From Bacteroidales bacterium (GTDB lineage: Bacteria; Bacteroidota; Bacteroidia; Bacteroidales; UBA3663), in assembly GCA_017632695.1 (NCBI GenBank), contig JAGBQS010000204.1, positions 1 to 11,631 of the forward strand: a stretch of 11,631 bases of DNA, given 5' to 3'. Positions 5,742 through 11,631 of the stretch are shown here, one piece after another (the first letter of the stretch is position 1; each line of letters starts with the position of its first letter). A model generated the notes under the pieces. That model saw only the letters and a program-made list of their open reading frames with translations. It was not told the DNA's origin and did not search any database. Made by a program: the position numbers and the translations under genes.

Positions 5742-6902
5742 ATGAAAAACGATACTTTATTTTACATTCTTTATGGAGCTTATGCTATCGTTTGTCTGAA
5801 CGTCAGCATCAGAATGGCTTTCCGCATGTGTATGAAGTCAAAATACTCAAATTGGCAACGTCGTCTGTATATGCACTGGGGACTCTCGATTGCCGGTATT
5901 TTTCTGCTCCTGCTTCTTAAGATGTATATCCGGTATTCAACACCGGAAGGTGTCATTCCAAACTATCGGGATGTTTTTGTCTGGTCTCTTCCTGTTGTCG
6001 TTCTGCTGACTCTCACTATGTTGTGTCTGACCAGTCACAGAGTTCTCAATCGGGTCATTAACGCTGCGCATATTTTTGCTGCCTTTATCTGTACATTCTT
6101 TATCTGGATTGCCGATAATCGGATCATAACAACGACAGGCGAAATTATTTTGGCTATCTATGTTGCCGGAGCCTTATACCGAGCATATTTCCAGATACAG
6201 CGCTTCCATTATTCGATCAGAAATATTTACGCGAATGTAGGAAACCGTTCGTTAAGTTGGATGAAGCCTCAGATTGCCGCCTTTGTTCTGGCTTTTGCCT
6301 CGTGGGCTATCTTCGACTATTTCTTGCCTGAGTACAATTTCCTGTTCATTATCATCTCGATTATATTAGTCAACTATACCGACTGGAAAATCGCATCGAC
6401 ACAAGACAGTTCGCTGGCCGATGAAGAAGTAGCTGATTTTTTGGAACGTCAGAAAAAGGAGAAACAGGCGGATGCCATCGATGAACTGTTGGAAAAAGTC
6501 AACTCTCAATCGTTCGATGAACACAGCATCATGCATGACGGGCTGGATCCGAAGATGAAATTGAATGTCGAAAACAACCTCGAACCCGTTTGCATCGAAA
6601 AGAAACTTTATCTGCTCCCTGATCTGACTATTGATGATCTGGCTCGCGAACTGGAGACCACCCGACTGTATATCATTAACTATCTGCAAACGCACGAATC
6701 TAACTTCCTTCAATTCATCAACCGGCTGCGTGTAGAAAGCGCCATGCGTCTGTTAATCAAAACCGACACGCCAATCAATCAGATTGTCAAAGAGTGCGGC
6801 TTCGATACAAAAGCGTCCCTCGACTACTTCGTCAAGGAACGCTATGGACATACGGCTGCCGATTTCCGAAAGAAATACGGTAAATTCCCCAAAGCCAAAT
6901 AA
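5742..6902 (+). CDS. Membrane-anchored AraC-family transcriptional regulator
   Basis: This protein of 386 residues (ATG at 5742) has two parts. Residues 1-213 hold about seven hydrophobic segments (roughly 6-24, 45-63, 78-97, 106-123, 132-148, 176-193, 199-213), suggesting an integral inner-membrane sensor. Residues about 222-258 form a charged, probably helical linker rich in Glu and Lys. Residues about 293-381 are an AraC-type double helix-turn-helix: LTIDDLARELETTRLYIINYL, then a second unit with INQIVKECGFDTKASLDYFVKERYGHTAADFRKKY, the standard end of the family. Such membrane-domain/AraC fusions are common in Bacteroidota; their signals are mostly unknown. It is divergent from nspC, which makes that gene and its own promoter the first candidate targets. 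Its DNA looks more AT-rich and less codon-biased than the carboxylase operon, consistent with low expression. An upstream start at 5667 would add 25 residues but is excluded by the promoter position. Confidence 0.88.
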   Translation: MKNDTLFYILYGAYAIVCLNVSIRMAFRMCMKSKYSNWQRRLYMHWGLSIAGIFLLLLLKMYIRYSTPEGVIPNYRDVFVWSLPVVVLLTLTMLCLTSHRVLNRVINAAHIFAAFICTFFIWIADNRIITTTGEIILAIYVAGALYRAYFQIQRFHYSIRNIYANVGNRSLSWMKPQIAAFVLAFASWAIFDYFLPEYNFLFIIISIILVNYTDWKIASTQDSSLADEEVADFLERQKKEKQADAIDELLEKVNSQSFDEHSIMHDGLDPKMKLNVENNLEPVCIEKKLYLLPDLTIDDLARELETTRLYIINYLQTHESNFLQFINRLRVESAMRLLIKTDTPINQIVKECGFDTKASLDYFVKERYGHTAADFRKKYGKFPKAK

Positions 6903-6922
6903 TAATCCTGATGGCAAAATTA

Positions 6923-6957
6923 AAAACCTGGTTCCGATATTGAACCAGGTTTTGTTT
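6923..6957. terminator. Bidirectional rho-independent terminator between convergent genes
   Basis: AAAACCTGGTTC (6923-6934) and GAACCAGGTTTT (6942-6953) make a perfect 12-bp stem with a 7-nt loop. The plus strand continues with GTTTTT and the minus strand with TTTTAATTTT-like sequence, so both directions have U-rich tails. It serves the AraC gene (stop ending at 6902) and the nif3-family gene, whose stop codon (6958-6960) is only 4 bp from the stem. Confidence 0.93.
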
Positions 6958-7776
6958 TTACCAGGTAACCAGCGGACTGGATTTAGCAGCAACCTCAACA
7001 GCCAGATCCGGATACTTTTCACGGATCATATCGGCCAGCAGACGGGAAGTAAACTGTTCGGTCTCGAAATGTCCGCCACAAAGAATCAGCATTTCAGGAT
7101 GCCCGAAATAAGCGTGATAGGAGACTTCGCCCGTCAGATAAGCATCGGCTCCTACCCTTACGGCATCGGCAATGAAATCATCGCCGGCTCCTCCGCATAA
7201 GGCAACCTTGGTAATCTTTTTCTCCGGGTCAACATCTGCCGCATTACCCTGTAACGCTTCGATGTGCAGTTTGTCTTTCAACAATGTCACAAACTCCGGA
7301 AGGGAAAGTGAATCCGGCAGTTCGCCTACAATTCCGCTTCCGCAACCACTTACAAAAGCCGGAGCCAAACCGGCAGTCTGCTGTTCCGAAAGGCGTGCTA
7401 ACGGCCGTATTTGGCGCAAGCCAAGCACTTCGCCTATTTTATAGTTCACACCACCCTTAGCATTATCCAGATTGGTATGGGCACTGTAAATAGCGATATT
7501 ATGTCGGATGGCAGCCATAATAACACGGCTGATATAATCGCGCCTTGGGTTGATTTGCTTCGTACCACGGAAAAGAAGCGGATGGTGGCTGACTATCAGG
7601 TTTGCACCTATTCCGACAGCGAGCCGGACAGATTCTTCCGTTACATCGAGTGTGGTTAGTACCCTGCTCACCTCTGCTTCGGGATCGCCCACCTGCAAGC
7701 CGGCATTGTCGTAACTCTCCTGCAACTGCAAGGGAGCCTTTTCTTCAATCCAAGCGGCAATATCTTTTACCTTCAT
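6958..7776 (-). CDS. Nif3/YbgI-family dinuclear metal-centre protein (GTP cyclohydrolase I type 2 homologue)
   Basis: This 272-residue protein belongs to the conserved Nif3/YbgI/DUF34 family, which forms toroidal hexamers with two metal ions per subunit. Its cellular role is unsettled; database names such as GTP cyclohydrolase 1 type 2 are weakly supported. Metal ligands are recognisable: SHHPLLF (H64, H65), AHTNLDN (D104) and GGHFETEQF (H236, E240). SYDNAGLQVG (21-30), GCGSGIVGEL (144-153) and the C-terminal half VALCGGAGDDFI...GADAYLTGEVSYH also fit. It is the short form, without the PII-like insertion of YqfO-type members (about 370 residues). I start it at the ATG at 7776 because MKVKDIAAWIEE aligns with usual family N-termini; an in-frame TTG at 7809 would add 11 unsupported residues. 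It is last in a proS-pnuC-nif3 run, 47 bp after the transporter gene. Confidence 0.9.
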   Translation of the reverse strand: MKVKDIAAWIEEKAPLQLQESYDNAGLQVGDPEAEVSRVLTTLDVTEESVRLAVGIGANLIVSHHPLLFRGTKQINPRRDYISRVIMAAIRHNIAIYSAHTNLDNAKGGVNYKIGEVLGLRQIRPLARLSEQQTAGLAPAFVSGCGSGIVGELPDSLSLPEFVTLLKDKLHIEALQGNAADVDPEKKITKVALCGGAGDDFIADAVRVGADAYLTGEVSYHAYFGHPEMLILCGGHFETEQFTSRLLADMIREKYPDLAVEVAAKSSPLVTW

Positions 7777-7823
7777 GACACGAATTGTTTTAGTAAATGT
7801 TTCGGGCAAGTTTTGTATAAACG

Positions 7824-8624
7824 TCAGTCTTTACTTAACTTGTTCCACATATAAATGCCATAGAAACTGTTCACCAGATATACGCAGTATTTGGCCGTAG
7901 TCATAAACGAGAAGTCGGAATCCGACATCAGCCACATGGCGATATAGGCCACATTGATCATGAGCCACATATACCATTGCTCGACAAATGCCTTGACCGA
8001 TACCCACATCGTAATGATGCTCATGACGGTAGTAAACGAATCGAGCCAAAGCTGCGAGGGCGTATCGTAGTCAAGTTTCAGCGTCTTGAATGCCACTTCT
8101 CCCCAACCCATGGAATGGAACGTGTGGGTGATGATATTGACCAGCCAGGGACCGAAGTAAATCAGGAATTCGCCCAACAGCAGCGTCGACAGCACCACAG
8201 CCAGCAAAGTCCAAAAGCGTTGCGTCCAGGTCATGTATCGCGTCCTGATACAGGCCGAATCATCGTGCCTCCGACGTTTGCCCCACTGTTTCCAGCCGAA
8301 GAACTGCATCGGCAGATTGTAGAACAAACGCTGCAGGAAATCGCCATACATGTGTGTGCAGAAGCAGATATAAATATGTATAAAGGCCTCGACGATGCCG
8401 AAAAGCCAGTTCGCCATCGAGCCTTTAGCTCCCAGCACAACACAGAAAACGCCCAGTATAGCGCCAATGGCAGCTATACAGGCGTTGATTCCGAAACTTC
8501 CTTTTATGATAAACGAAGCGACAGCCAGTGCCATGATGGCACTCAGCAGCAATATCTCGAACCAGTTCAGCGAACGGAACGTCAGATAAAGCAGGGTTAC
8601 ATACCGATTCCTGAGGGCTCTCAC
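7824..8624 (-). CDS. pnuC: PnuC-family vitamin/nucleoside transporter
   Basis: This 266-residue membrane protein resembles PnuC, the facilitator for nicotinamide riboside; relatives take up thiamine (PnuT) or other vitamers. Family signatures are ANWLFGIVEAFIHIYICF (71-88), MYGDFLQRLFYNLPMQFFGWKQWG (92-115), LDSFTTVMSIITMW (194-207), FVEQWYMWLMINVAYIAMWL (213-232) and YLVNSFYGIYMWNKL (249-263). Hydrophobic segments lie near 22-41, 44-64, 70-90, 93-112, 136-158, 196-212, 215-233 and 240-259. It has a basic cytoplasmic-type loop GKRRRH (115-120) and a longer stretch than I expect (about 159-192) before the FTT segment. The likely start is GTG at 8624, 12 bp after the proS stop; the first ATG in frame would remove the first membrane segment. 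No NAD, thiamine or riboflavin gene and no obvious riboswitch adjoins it, so the substrate is not assigned. Co-transcription with proS is likely from the spacing. Confidence 0.8.
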   Translation of the reverse strand: MRALRNRYVTLLYLTFRSLNWFEILLLSAIMALAVASFIIKGSFGINACIAAIGAILGVFCVVLGAKGSMANWLFGIVEAFIHIYICFCTHMYGDFLQRLFYNLPMQFFGWKQWGKRRRHDDSACIRTRYMTWTQRFWTLLAVVLSTLLLGEFLIYFGPWLVNIITHTFHSMGWGEVAFKTLKLDYDTPSQLWLDSFTTVMSIITMWVSVKAFVEQWYMWLMINVAYIAMWLMSDSDFSFMTTAKYCVYLVNSFYGIYMWNKLSKD

Positions 8625-8636
8625 TTCAGCAACGTA

Positions 8637-10130
8637 TTAGTAGGAACGGGCAAAGAGCACACGGCGTGCACTTGGCTTACCGGTCAGCATATCCACGCCC
8701 GGCTCCAGATCCGACGGATCCTGAGGCACGAAAGGAATACAGCGGATGGTAGCCTTGGTCTCGGCCTTGATGCGCTCCTCGGTTTCGGTAGTACCGTCCC
8801 AGTGGCAGAGAAGAAAGCCGCCCTTCTCGATTTCTTCCTTGAACTGATCCCAGGTATCTACACGACGGATATAGCCGTCGCGCATCTTACGGGCCTTCTC
8901 GAAGATGGCATCCTGAATCTCGTCGAGCAAAGCAACAACGTGCTCTACGATACCTTCCTGCGGAACAGATTCCTTCTCGAGCGTATCGCGACGCATCAGT
9001 TCGAGGGTATGGTTCTCCAAATCGCGCGGGCCGATAGCCAGACGTACAGGAATACCCTTCAGCTCGTACTCTGAGAACTTCCAACCCGGTTTCTTGTTGT
9101 CGGCATCGTCGAACTTCACGCTGATACCCTTAGCCTCGAAGGCATCGAGCCAAGGCTGAACACAAGCCGAAATAGCCTTCAGTTCGTCGGCTGTCTTGTA
9201 AATAGGAACGATGACAACCTGAATAGGTGCCAGTTTTGGAGGCAGTACCAGACCGTTATCGTCCGAATGGGTCATGATCAGGGCACCCATCAGACGGGTT
9301 GAAACACCCCACGAAGTAGCCCAGACATACTCCTGCTTGTTCTCCTTGTTCGTAAAGGTAACATCGAATGCCTTGGCGAAGTTCTGACCCAGGAAGTGGC
9401 TGGTACCAGCCTGCAGAGCCTTACCGTCCTGCATCATCGCCTCGATGGTGAAGGTATCCAGAGCGCCGGCAAAGCGTTCATTCGGACTCTTAGGACCCTT
9501 GATGACAGGAACAGCCATATATTTCTCGGCAAAGTCACCATACACGTTGATCATCTGCATGGCGCGCTCTGCGGCCTCCTCCTTGGTAGCATGAGCCGTA
9601 TGGCCCTCCTGCCAAAGGAACTCGGAGGTACGAAGGAACATGCGGGTACGCATCTCCCAACGCATTACGTTACACCACTGGTTGCACAGGATAGGCAGGT
9701 CGCGGTGCGAGGTGATCCAGTTCTTATAGGTAGCCCAGATGATAGTTTCGGATGTAGGACGCACAATGAGTTCCTCTTCCAGTTCGGCTTCCGGATCGAC
9801 AATCACGCCCGAACCGTTCGGATCGTTCTTCAGACGATAATGGGTAACAACGGCGCACTCTTTGGCGAAACCTTCAACGTGCTCTGCCTCGCGGCACAAG
9901 TACGACTTTGGAATCAGCAAAGGGAAATAGGCATTCTGCACACCCGTCTTCTTGAACATATCGTCCAATGTACGCTGTATCTTCTCCCAAATTGCATAGC
10001 CGTAAGGTTTGATTACCATGCAGCCGCGTACAGGCGACTGCTCGGCCAGATCAGCATTCACTACCAAGTCATTGTACCACTTCGAATAATCGTCGGCACG
10101 CTTGGTCATTTTGTTTAATTCTTTTGCCAT
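8637..10130 (-). CDS. proS: Prolyl-tRNA synthetase, archaeal/eukaryotic type
   Basis: This 497-residue class II aminoacyl-tRNA synthetase charges tRNA-Pro with proline. The length and the absence of the INS editing domain mark the archaeal/eukaryotic-type ProRS rather than the roughly 570-residue bacterial type. Landmarks: YSKWYNDLVVNADLAE (15-30), GYAIWEKIQ (44-52), RPTSETIIW (124-132), motif 2 MRTRMFLRTSEFLWQEGHTAHA (160-181), GTSHFLGQNFAKAFD (242-256), motif 3 region TRLMGALIMTHSDDNGL (278-294), and an anticodon-binding domain from about 300 with IGPRDLENHTLELMRRD. The C-terminal domain keeps IRCIPF and ends in RSY, as family members do. It shows only two Cys (LLCHWDG and IRCIPF), so a full four-Cys zinc site is not apparent. 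The ATG at 10130 is used; Met8 is a less likely alternative. Upstream, 72 AT-rich bases (10131-10202) show no convincing TAnnTTTG element, so proS may be read through from the OmpA-domain gene. Confidence 0.96.
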   Translation of the reverse strand: MAKELNKMTKRADDYSKWYNDLVVNADLAEQSPVRGCMVIKPYGYAIWEKIQRTLDDMFKKTGVQNAYFPLLIPKSYLCREAEHVEGFAKECAVVTHYRLKNDPNGSGVIVDPEAELEEELIVRPTSETIIWATYKNWITSHRDLPILCNQWCNVMRWEMRTRMFLRTSEFLWQEGHTAHATKEEAAERAMQMINVYGDFAEKYMAVPVIKGPKSPNERFAGALDTFTIEAMMQDGKALQAGTSHFLGQNFAKAFDVTFTNKENKQEYVWATSWGVSTRLMGALIMTHSDDNGLVLPPKLAPIQVVIVPIYKTADELKAISACVQPWLDAFEAKGISVKFDDADNKKPGWKFSEYELKGIPVRLAIGPRDLENHTLELMRRDTLEKESVPQEGIVEHVVALLDEIQDAIFEKARKMRDGYIRRVDTWDQFKEEIEKGGFLLCHWDGTTETEERIKAETKATIRCIPFVPQDPSDLEPGVDMLTGKPSARRVLFARSY

Positions 10131-10202
10131 TATTTTGTTGATTTAGTAATTTTTGAAATTAATATTGTCAAAACCGCTGAGCCTGCAAACTCTTTAGCCT
10201 TA

Positions 10203-10820
10203 TCAGCTGTTGAGTTTTTTGCGCTTGGCCAACTTCATCATGTGCCGGTTAGGCACCAGGTAGAGGGTAACGCGACGGTTCTGTTCGCGTTTTGAAAGAC
10301 TGCTGTTATCGGTACGCGGAACGTCATTGCCGACACCGTAACACCCGATTCCCCGGGCGTCCACACCTTGTTTCTGCAACCACCGGCCAATGGCGTTAGC
10401 ACGATTGGTCGTGATGCGCTTCAAGTACTTCTCCGACCCGTTGTTGTCACTATGACAGGCAACCACAACTGTAGCCATAGCCTCGTTGCCACGCAGCAAG
10501 CGGAGGAAAGGACGCAAAAAACCATCAGCCGTTGCAGACAGAACCGAATCGCCCTGCTGAAACAGCAATCTTGAAGGAATGGTTACCTTAAGCACGGCCT
10601 CGTTATTGCCGCAATGTGCAAACTCGTAGTTGTGACTTTGCAAACGGATGCTCTCCTGAATCCAATAGCGGCGGATAGCCTTCATGGCATCATAGTCGTC
10701 CGCCACATATACCCGCTTGCCGAACAGAGCTTCCTCCTGTTCCGACAAACGCTCGAAGCGCTGGCCGAATGCCAACTGAACCAGCAGTATGCACCAAAGG
10801 CTAAGCAAGACTCTCTTCAT
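10203..10820 (-). CDS. Secreted OmpA-domain protein
   Basis: This protein of 205 residues starts at the ATG at 10820, with a classic signal peptide MKRVLLSLWCILLVQLAFGQ (1-20) and likely signal peptidase I cleavage near AFG/Q; there is no lipobox. Residues about 80-190 form an OmpA C-terminal-like peptidoglycan-binding domain: LLFQQGDSVLSATA (85-98), VVVACHSDNNGSEKYLKRITTNRANAIGRWLQ (118-149, with the peptidoglycan-contacting Asp D125 and the R-A-x-x-I helix), GIGCYGVGNDVP (157-168) and REQNRRVTLYLVP (178-190, with the second contact Arg). The end is basic (KLAKRKKLNS). There is no beta-barrel segment, so it is probably a periplasmic, peptidoglycan-associated protein; residues 21-75 are not recognised. 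Its start overlaps the 3' end of the small acidic gene by 20 bp, implying translational coupling. A longer open frame to 10910 would bury the signal peptide and is rejected. Confidence 0.85.
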   Translation of the reverse strand: MKRVLLSLWCILLVQLAFGQRFERLSEQEEALFGKRVYVADDYDAMKAIRRYWIQESIRLQSHNYEFAHCGNNEAVLKVTIPSRLLFQQGDSVLSATADGFLRPFLRLLRGNEAMATVVVACHSDNNGSEKYLKRITTNRANAIGRWLQKQGVDARGIGCYGVGNDVPRTDNSSLSKREQNRRVTLYLVPNRHMMKLAKRKKLNS

Positions 10821-11118
10821 AGTCCAGCTCGGCTTCAATAATCCAGCGGATTGACTCCGGATCGGTATCAAAGTGACACTCTTTATCTTTCTTGCAAGCA
10901 TTCGAAACATAGTTCACAATGTCCTCGATATCGATATCGATTTCCTCATCGGCATCGGCATCAAGCCAACCGTTACGTTCATAGTACTCAACCATCAGGT
11001 CGGTCATATAAACGATATCGTCATCTTCGTACTTGCCTTTTACTTCCTGAGGAATACGTTCCTTGATAAACTTTACAGCTTCAGCGTCATCATATACGCT
11101 GTTTTCCATATCTGCCAT
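10801..11118 (-). CDS. Small acidic conserved hypothetical protein
   Basis: This is a 105-residue, strongly acidic protein, without signal peptide or membrane segment, so probably cytoplasmic. It appears mainly helical: YDDAEAVKFIKERIPQE (9-25), DDIVYMTDLMVEYYERNGWLD (33-53), an acidic low-complexity stretch DADADEEIDIDIEDI (53-67), VNYVSNACKKD and PESIRWIIEAELDYEESL. I recall similar acidic proteins of about 100 residues in Bacteroides genomes, but I know no function. The annotated start is ATG 11118; the ATG at 11109 (MENSVYDD) is a plausible alternative. Its 3' end overlaps the OmpA-domain gene by 20 bp, and a repeat-rich 115-bp leader lies upstream. The codons for the acidic stretch give the DNA-level short repeat ATCGATATCGAT near 10927-10942; this is coding low complexity, not a separate element. 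Confidence 0.75.
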   Translation of the reverse strand: MADMENSVYDDAEAVKFIKERIPQEVKGKYEDDDIVYMTDLMVEYYERNGWLDADADEEIDIDIEDIVNYVSNACKKDKECHFDTDPESIRWIIEAELDYEESLA

Positions 11119-11151
11119 ATGATTAAAATTTGTTGTTAAAACTATTTTGCT

Positions 11152-11227
11152 GATAATAAAAAGAGAATTCGTTTATTATCGGATTATCTTTTCTTACCTT
11201 AATTTTCTCTTTCTTACGGATTATCTT
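11152..11227. repeat. Cluster of ATTATC repeats and a 9-bp inverted repeat in the leader of the small acidic gene
   Basis: In the gap 11119-11233, GATAATAAA (11152-11160) and TTTATTATC (11172-11180) form a perfect inverted repeat with an 11-nt spacer. CGGATTATCTT occurs twice (11180-11190 and 11217-11227), and TTTCTTAC twice (11190-11197, 11210-11217). The hexamer ATTATC thus occurs three times on the plus strand (11175, 11183, 11220) and once inverted (11152). No exact TTTG/TAnnTTTG promoter is seen; the minus strand has only a weak TAGTTTTA near 11134-11141. The cluster may be a regulator site array or chance in AT-rich DNA. Confidence 0.5.
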
Positions 11228-11233
11228 CTGCCG

Positions 11234-11631
11234 TTACAGGATGTTCTTTCTTTTTTTCGGGACAATGATACGCAATCCTGCCGGATGCATCGTCACATCG
11301 AGAGGCGAAGGCAACTGCATCGGCTCTCCGTCCACATGGCTGTAGCCGATATCATCGCAAAGAATGCGCAGATGCCTGGTTTCGATGCTCCGGACATGCA
11401 TGTTCCGATCAAACCGGCGATTCAGCAACTGCATAGCCATCATAGGTGCCTCGATGTAAAGGAAAGGCTTTACGACAGTCACGCTAAAGAGCCCGTCCTG
11501 CTGGCTGGCCTTGGGTGCTATGTACGCCTTGTTTCCCCATTGAGCTGCATTACCGACCGTAATCAGAAAAGCCCGCTGCTGGAATACCTCATCGTCAGTC
11601 ATGATTGTATATTCCTTCGGAACGTACAAAG
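11234..11631 (-). CDS. Diacylglycerol kinase-family lipid kinase (C-terminal part)
   Basis: This is the last 131 or so residues of a protein whose start lies beyond the right edge; the frame is open to base 11631 and ends at TAA 11234-11236. The visible part matches the C-terminal domain of DagK/YegS-type lipid kinases, which phosphorylate diacylglycerol or related lipids at the inner face of the membrane. The strongest signature is ITVGNAAQWGNKAYIAPKAS followed by QQDGLFSVTVV, equivalent to the conserved G-N...G-G...APxAxxxDGxLdv segment. It is followed by a beta-rich end containing YSHVDGEP, where the Asp-Gly-Glu is typical of the family, and IIVP. The nucleotide-binding GGDGT motif is outside the window. 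Sphingosine kinase-like activity is possible in sphingolipid-making Bacteroidota, but nothing here decides it. Confidence 0.85.
   Translation of the reverse strand, partial: LYVPKEYTIMTDDEVFQQRAFLITVGNAAQWGNKAYIAPKASQQDGLFSVTVVKPFLYIEAPMMAMQLLNRRFDRNMHVRSIETRHLRILCDDIGYSHVDGEPMQLPSPLDVTMHPAGLRIIVPKKRKNIL

Noticed and set aside
7777..7809. TTG start for the Nif3-family protein
   Set aside because: The ATG at 7776 matches the usual family N-terminus and is the better codon.
7977..9074. 365-codon plus-strand open frame spanning pnuC and the 3' part of proS
   Set aside because: It lies antisense to two firmly identified genes, crosses their junction, has no recognisable motif or promoter, and its openness follows from the codon bias of the real genes.
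9396..10118. 240-codon plus-strand open frame antisense to proS
   Set aside because: It is entirely within proS and lacks motifs or regulatory signals.
10821..10910. Longer open frame for the OmpA-domain protein
   Set aside because: It would put 30 residues before a textbook signal peptide and overlap the upstream gene by 110 bp.
10920..10965. Short tandem repeats ATCGATATCGAT and CGGCATCGGCATC
   Set aside because: They encode the Asp/Ile- and Asp/Ala-rich acidic stretch of the small protein; coding low complexity explains them.

Overview
This looks like a chromosomal segment from a member of the Bacteroidota, most likely the order Bacteroidales (Bacteroides/Prevotella relatives). Three things point there. 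Two intergenic regions carry the phylum's own promoter form, TTTG then 19 bp then TAnnTTTG, and a third carries a weaker version. There is an AraC-type DNA-binding domain joined to a multi-spanning membrane domain. Several products are of types common in that group: archaeal/eukaryotic-type prolyl-tRNA synthetase, NspC-type decarboxylase and the long TrpB2 form. Shine-Dalgarno sequences are not evident, as is usual there. I see no mobile element, tRNA, rRNA, CRISPR array, phage gene or defence system. It reads as ordinary core genome.

Layout. (1) 1-2806, plus strand: a three-gene biotin-dependent acyl-CoA carboxylase operon, made of biotin carboxylase (5' part outside the window), a biotin carrier with an N-terminal BT-like domain, and a carboxyltransferase. 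(2) 2807-4360: a stand-alone TrpB2 gene with its own promoter and a terminator. (3) 4432-6953: a divergent pair, nspC (minus) and a membrane-anchored AraC-family regulator (plus), sharing a 143-bp intergenic region that holds two back-to-back promoters and a strong imperfect palindrome. (4) 6958-10130, minus strand: proS, a PnuC-family vitamin transporter and a Nif3-family metalloprotein, in transcription order. A perfect 12-bp bidirectional hairpin separates nif3 from the convergent AraC gene. (5) 10203-11631, minus strand: the C-terminal part of a diacylglycerol-kinase-family lipid kinase, a 115-bp repeat-rich leader, a small acidic protein of unknown function, and a periplasmic OmpA-domain protein overlapping it by 20 bp. 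This block runs on toward proS with a 72-bp gap.

How the genes work together. The carboxylase should carboxylate a short acyl-CoA (propionyl- and/or acetyl-CoA) using ATP, bicarbonate and biotin. NspC would perform the last step of the carboxyspermidine/carboxynorspermidine polyamine route; its partner dehydrogenase is not in the window. TrpB2 probably makes tryptophan from indole or serves a related salvage reaction, since no trpA or trp operon is nearby. The rest are housekeeping or of unknown role.

I found no clearly new system. The points most worth a second look are the palindrome between nspC and the AraC gene, the carboxylase alpha subunit split at its BC/BT domain boundary, and the clustered ATTATC repeats upstream of the small acidic protein.
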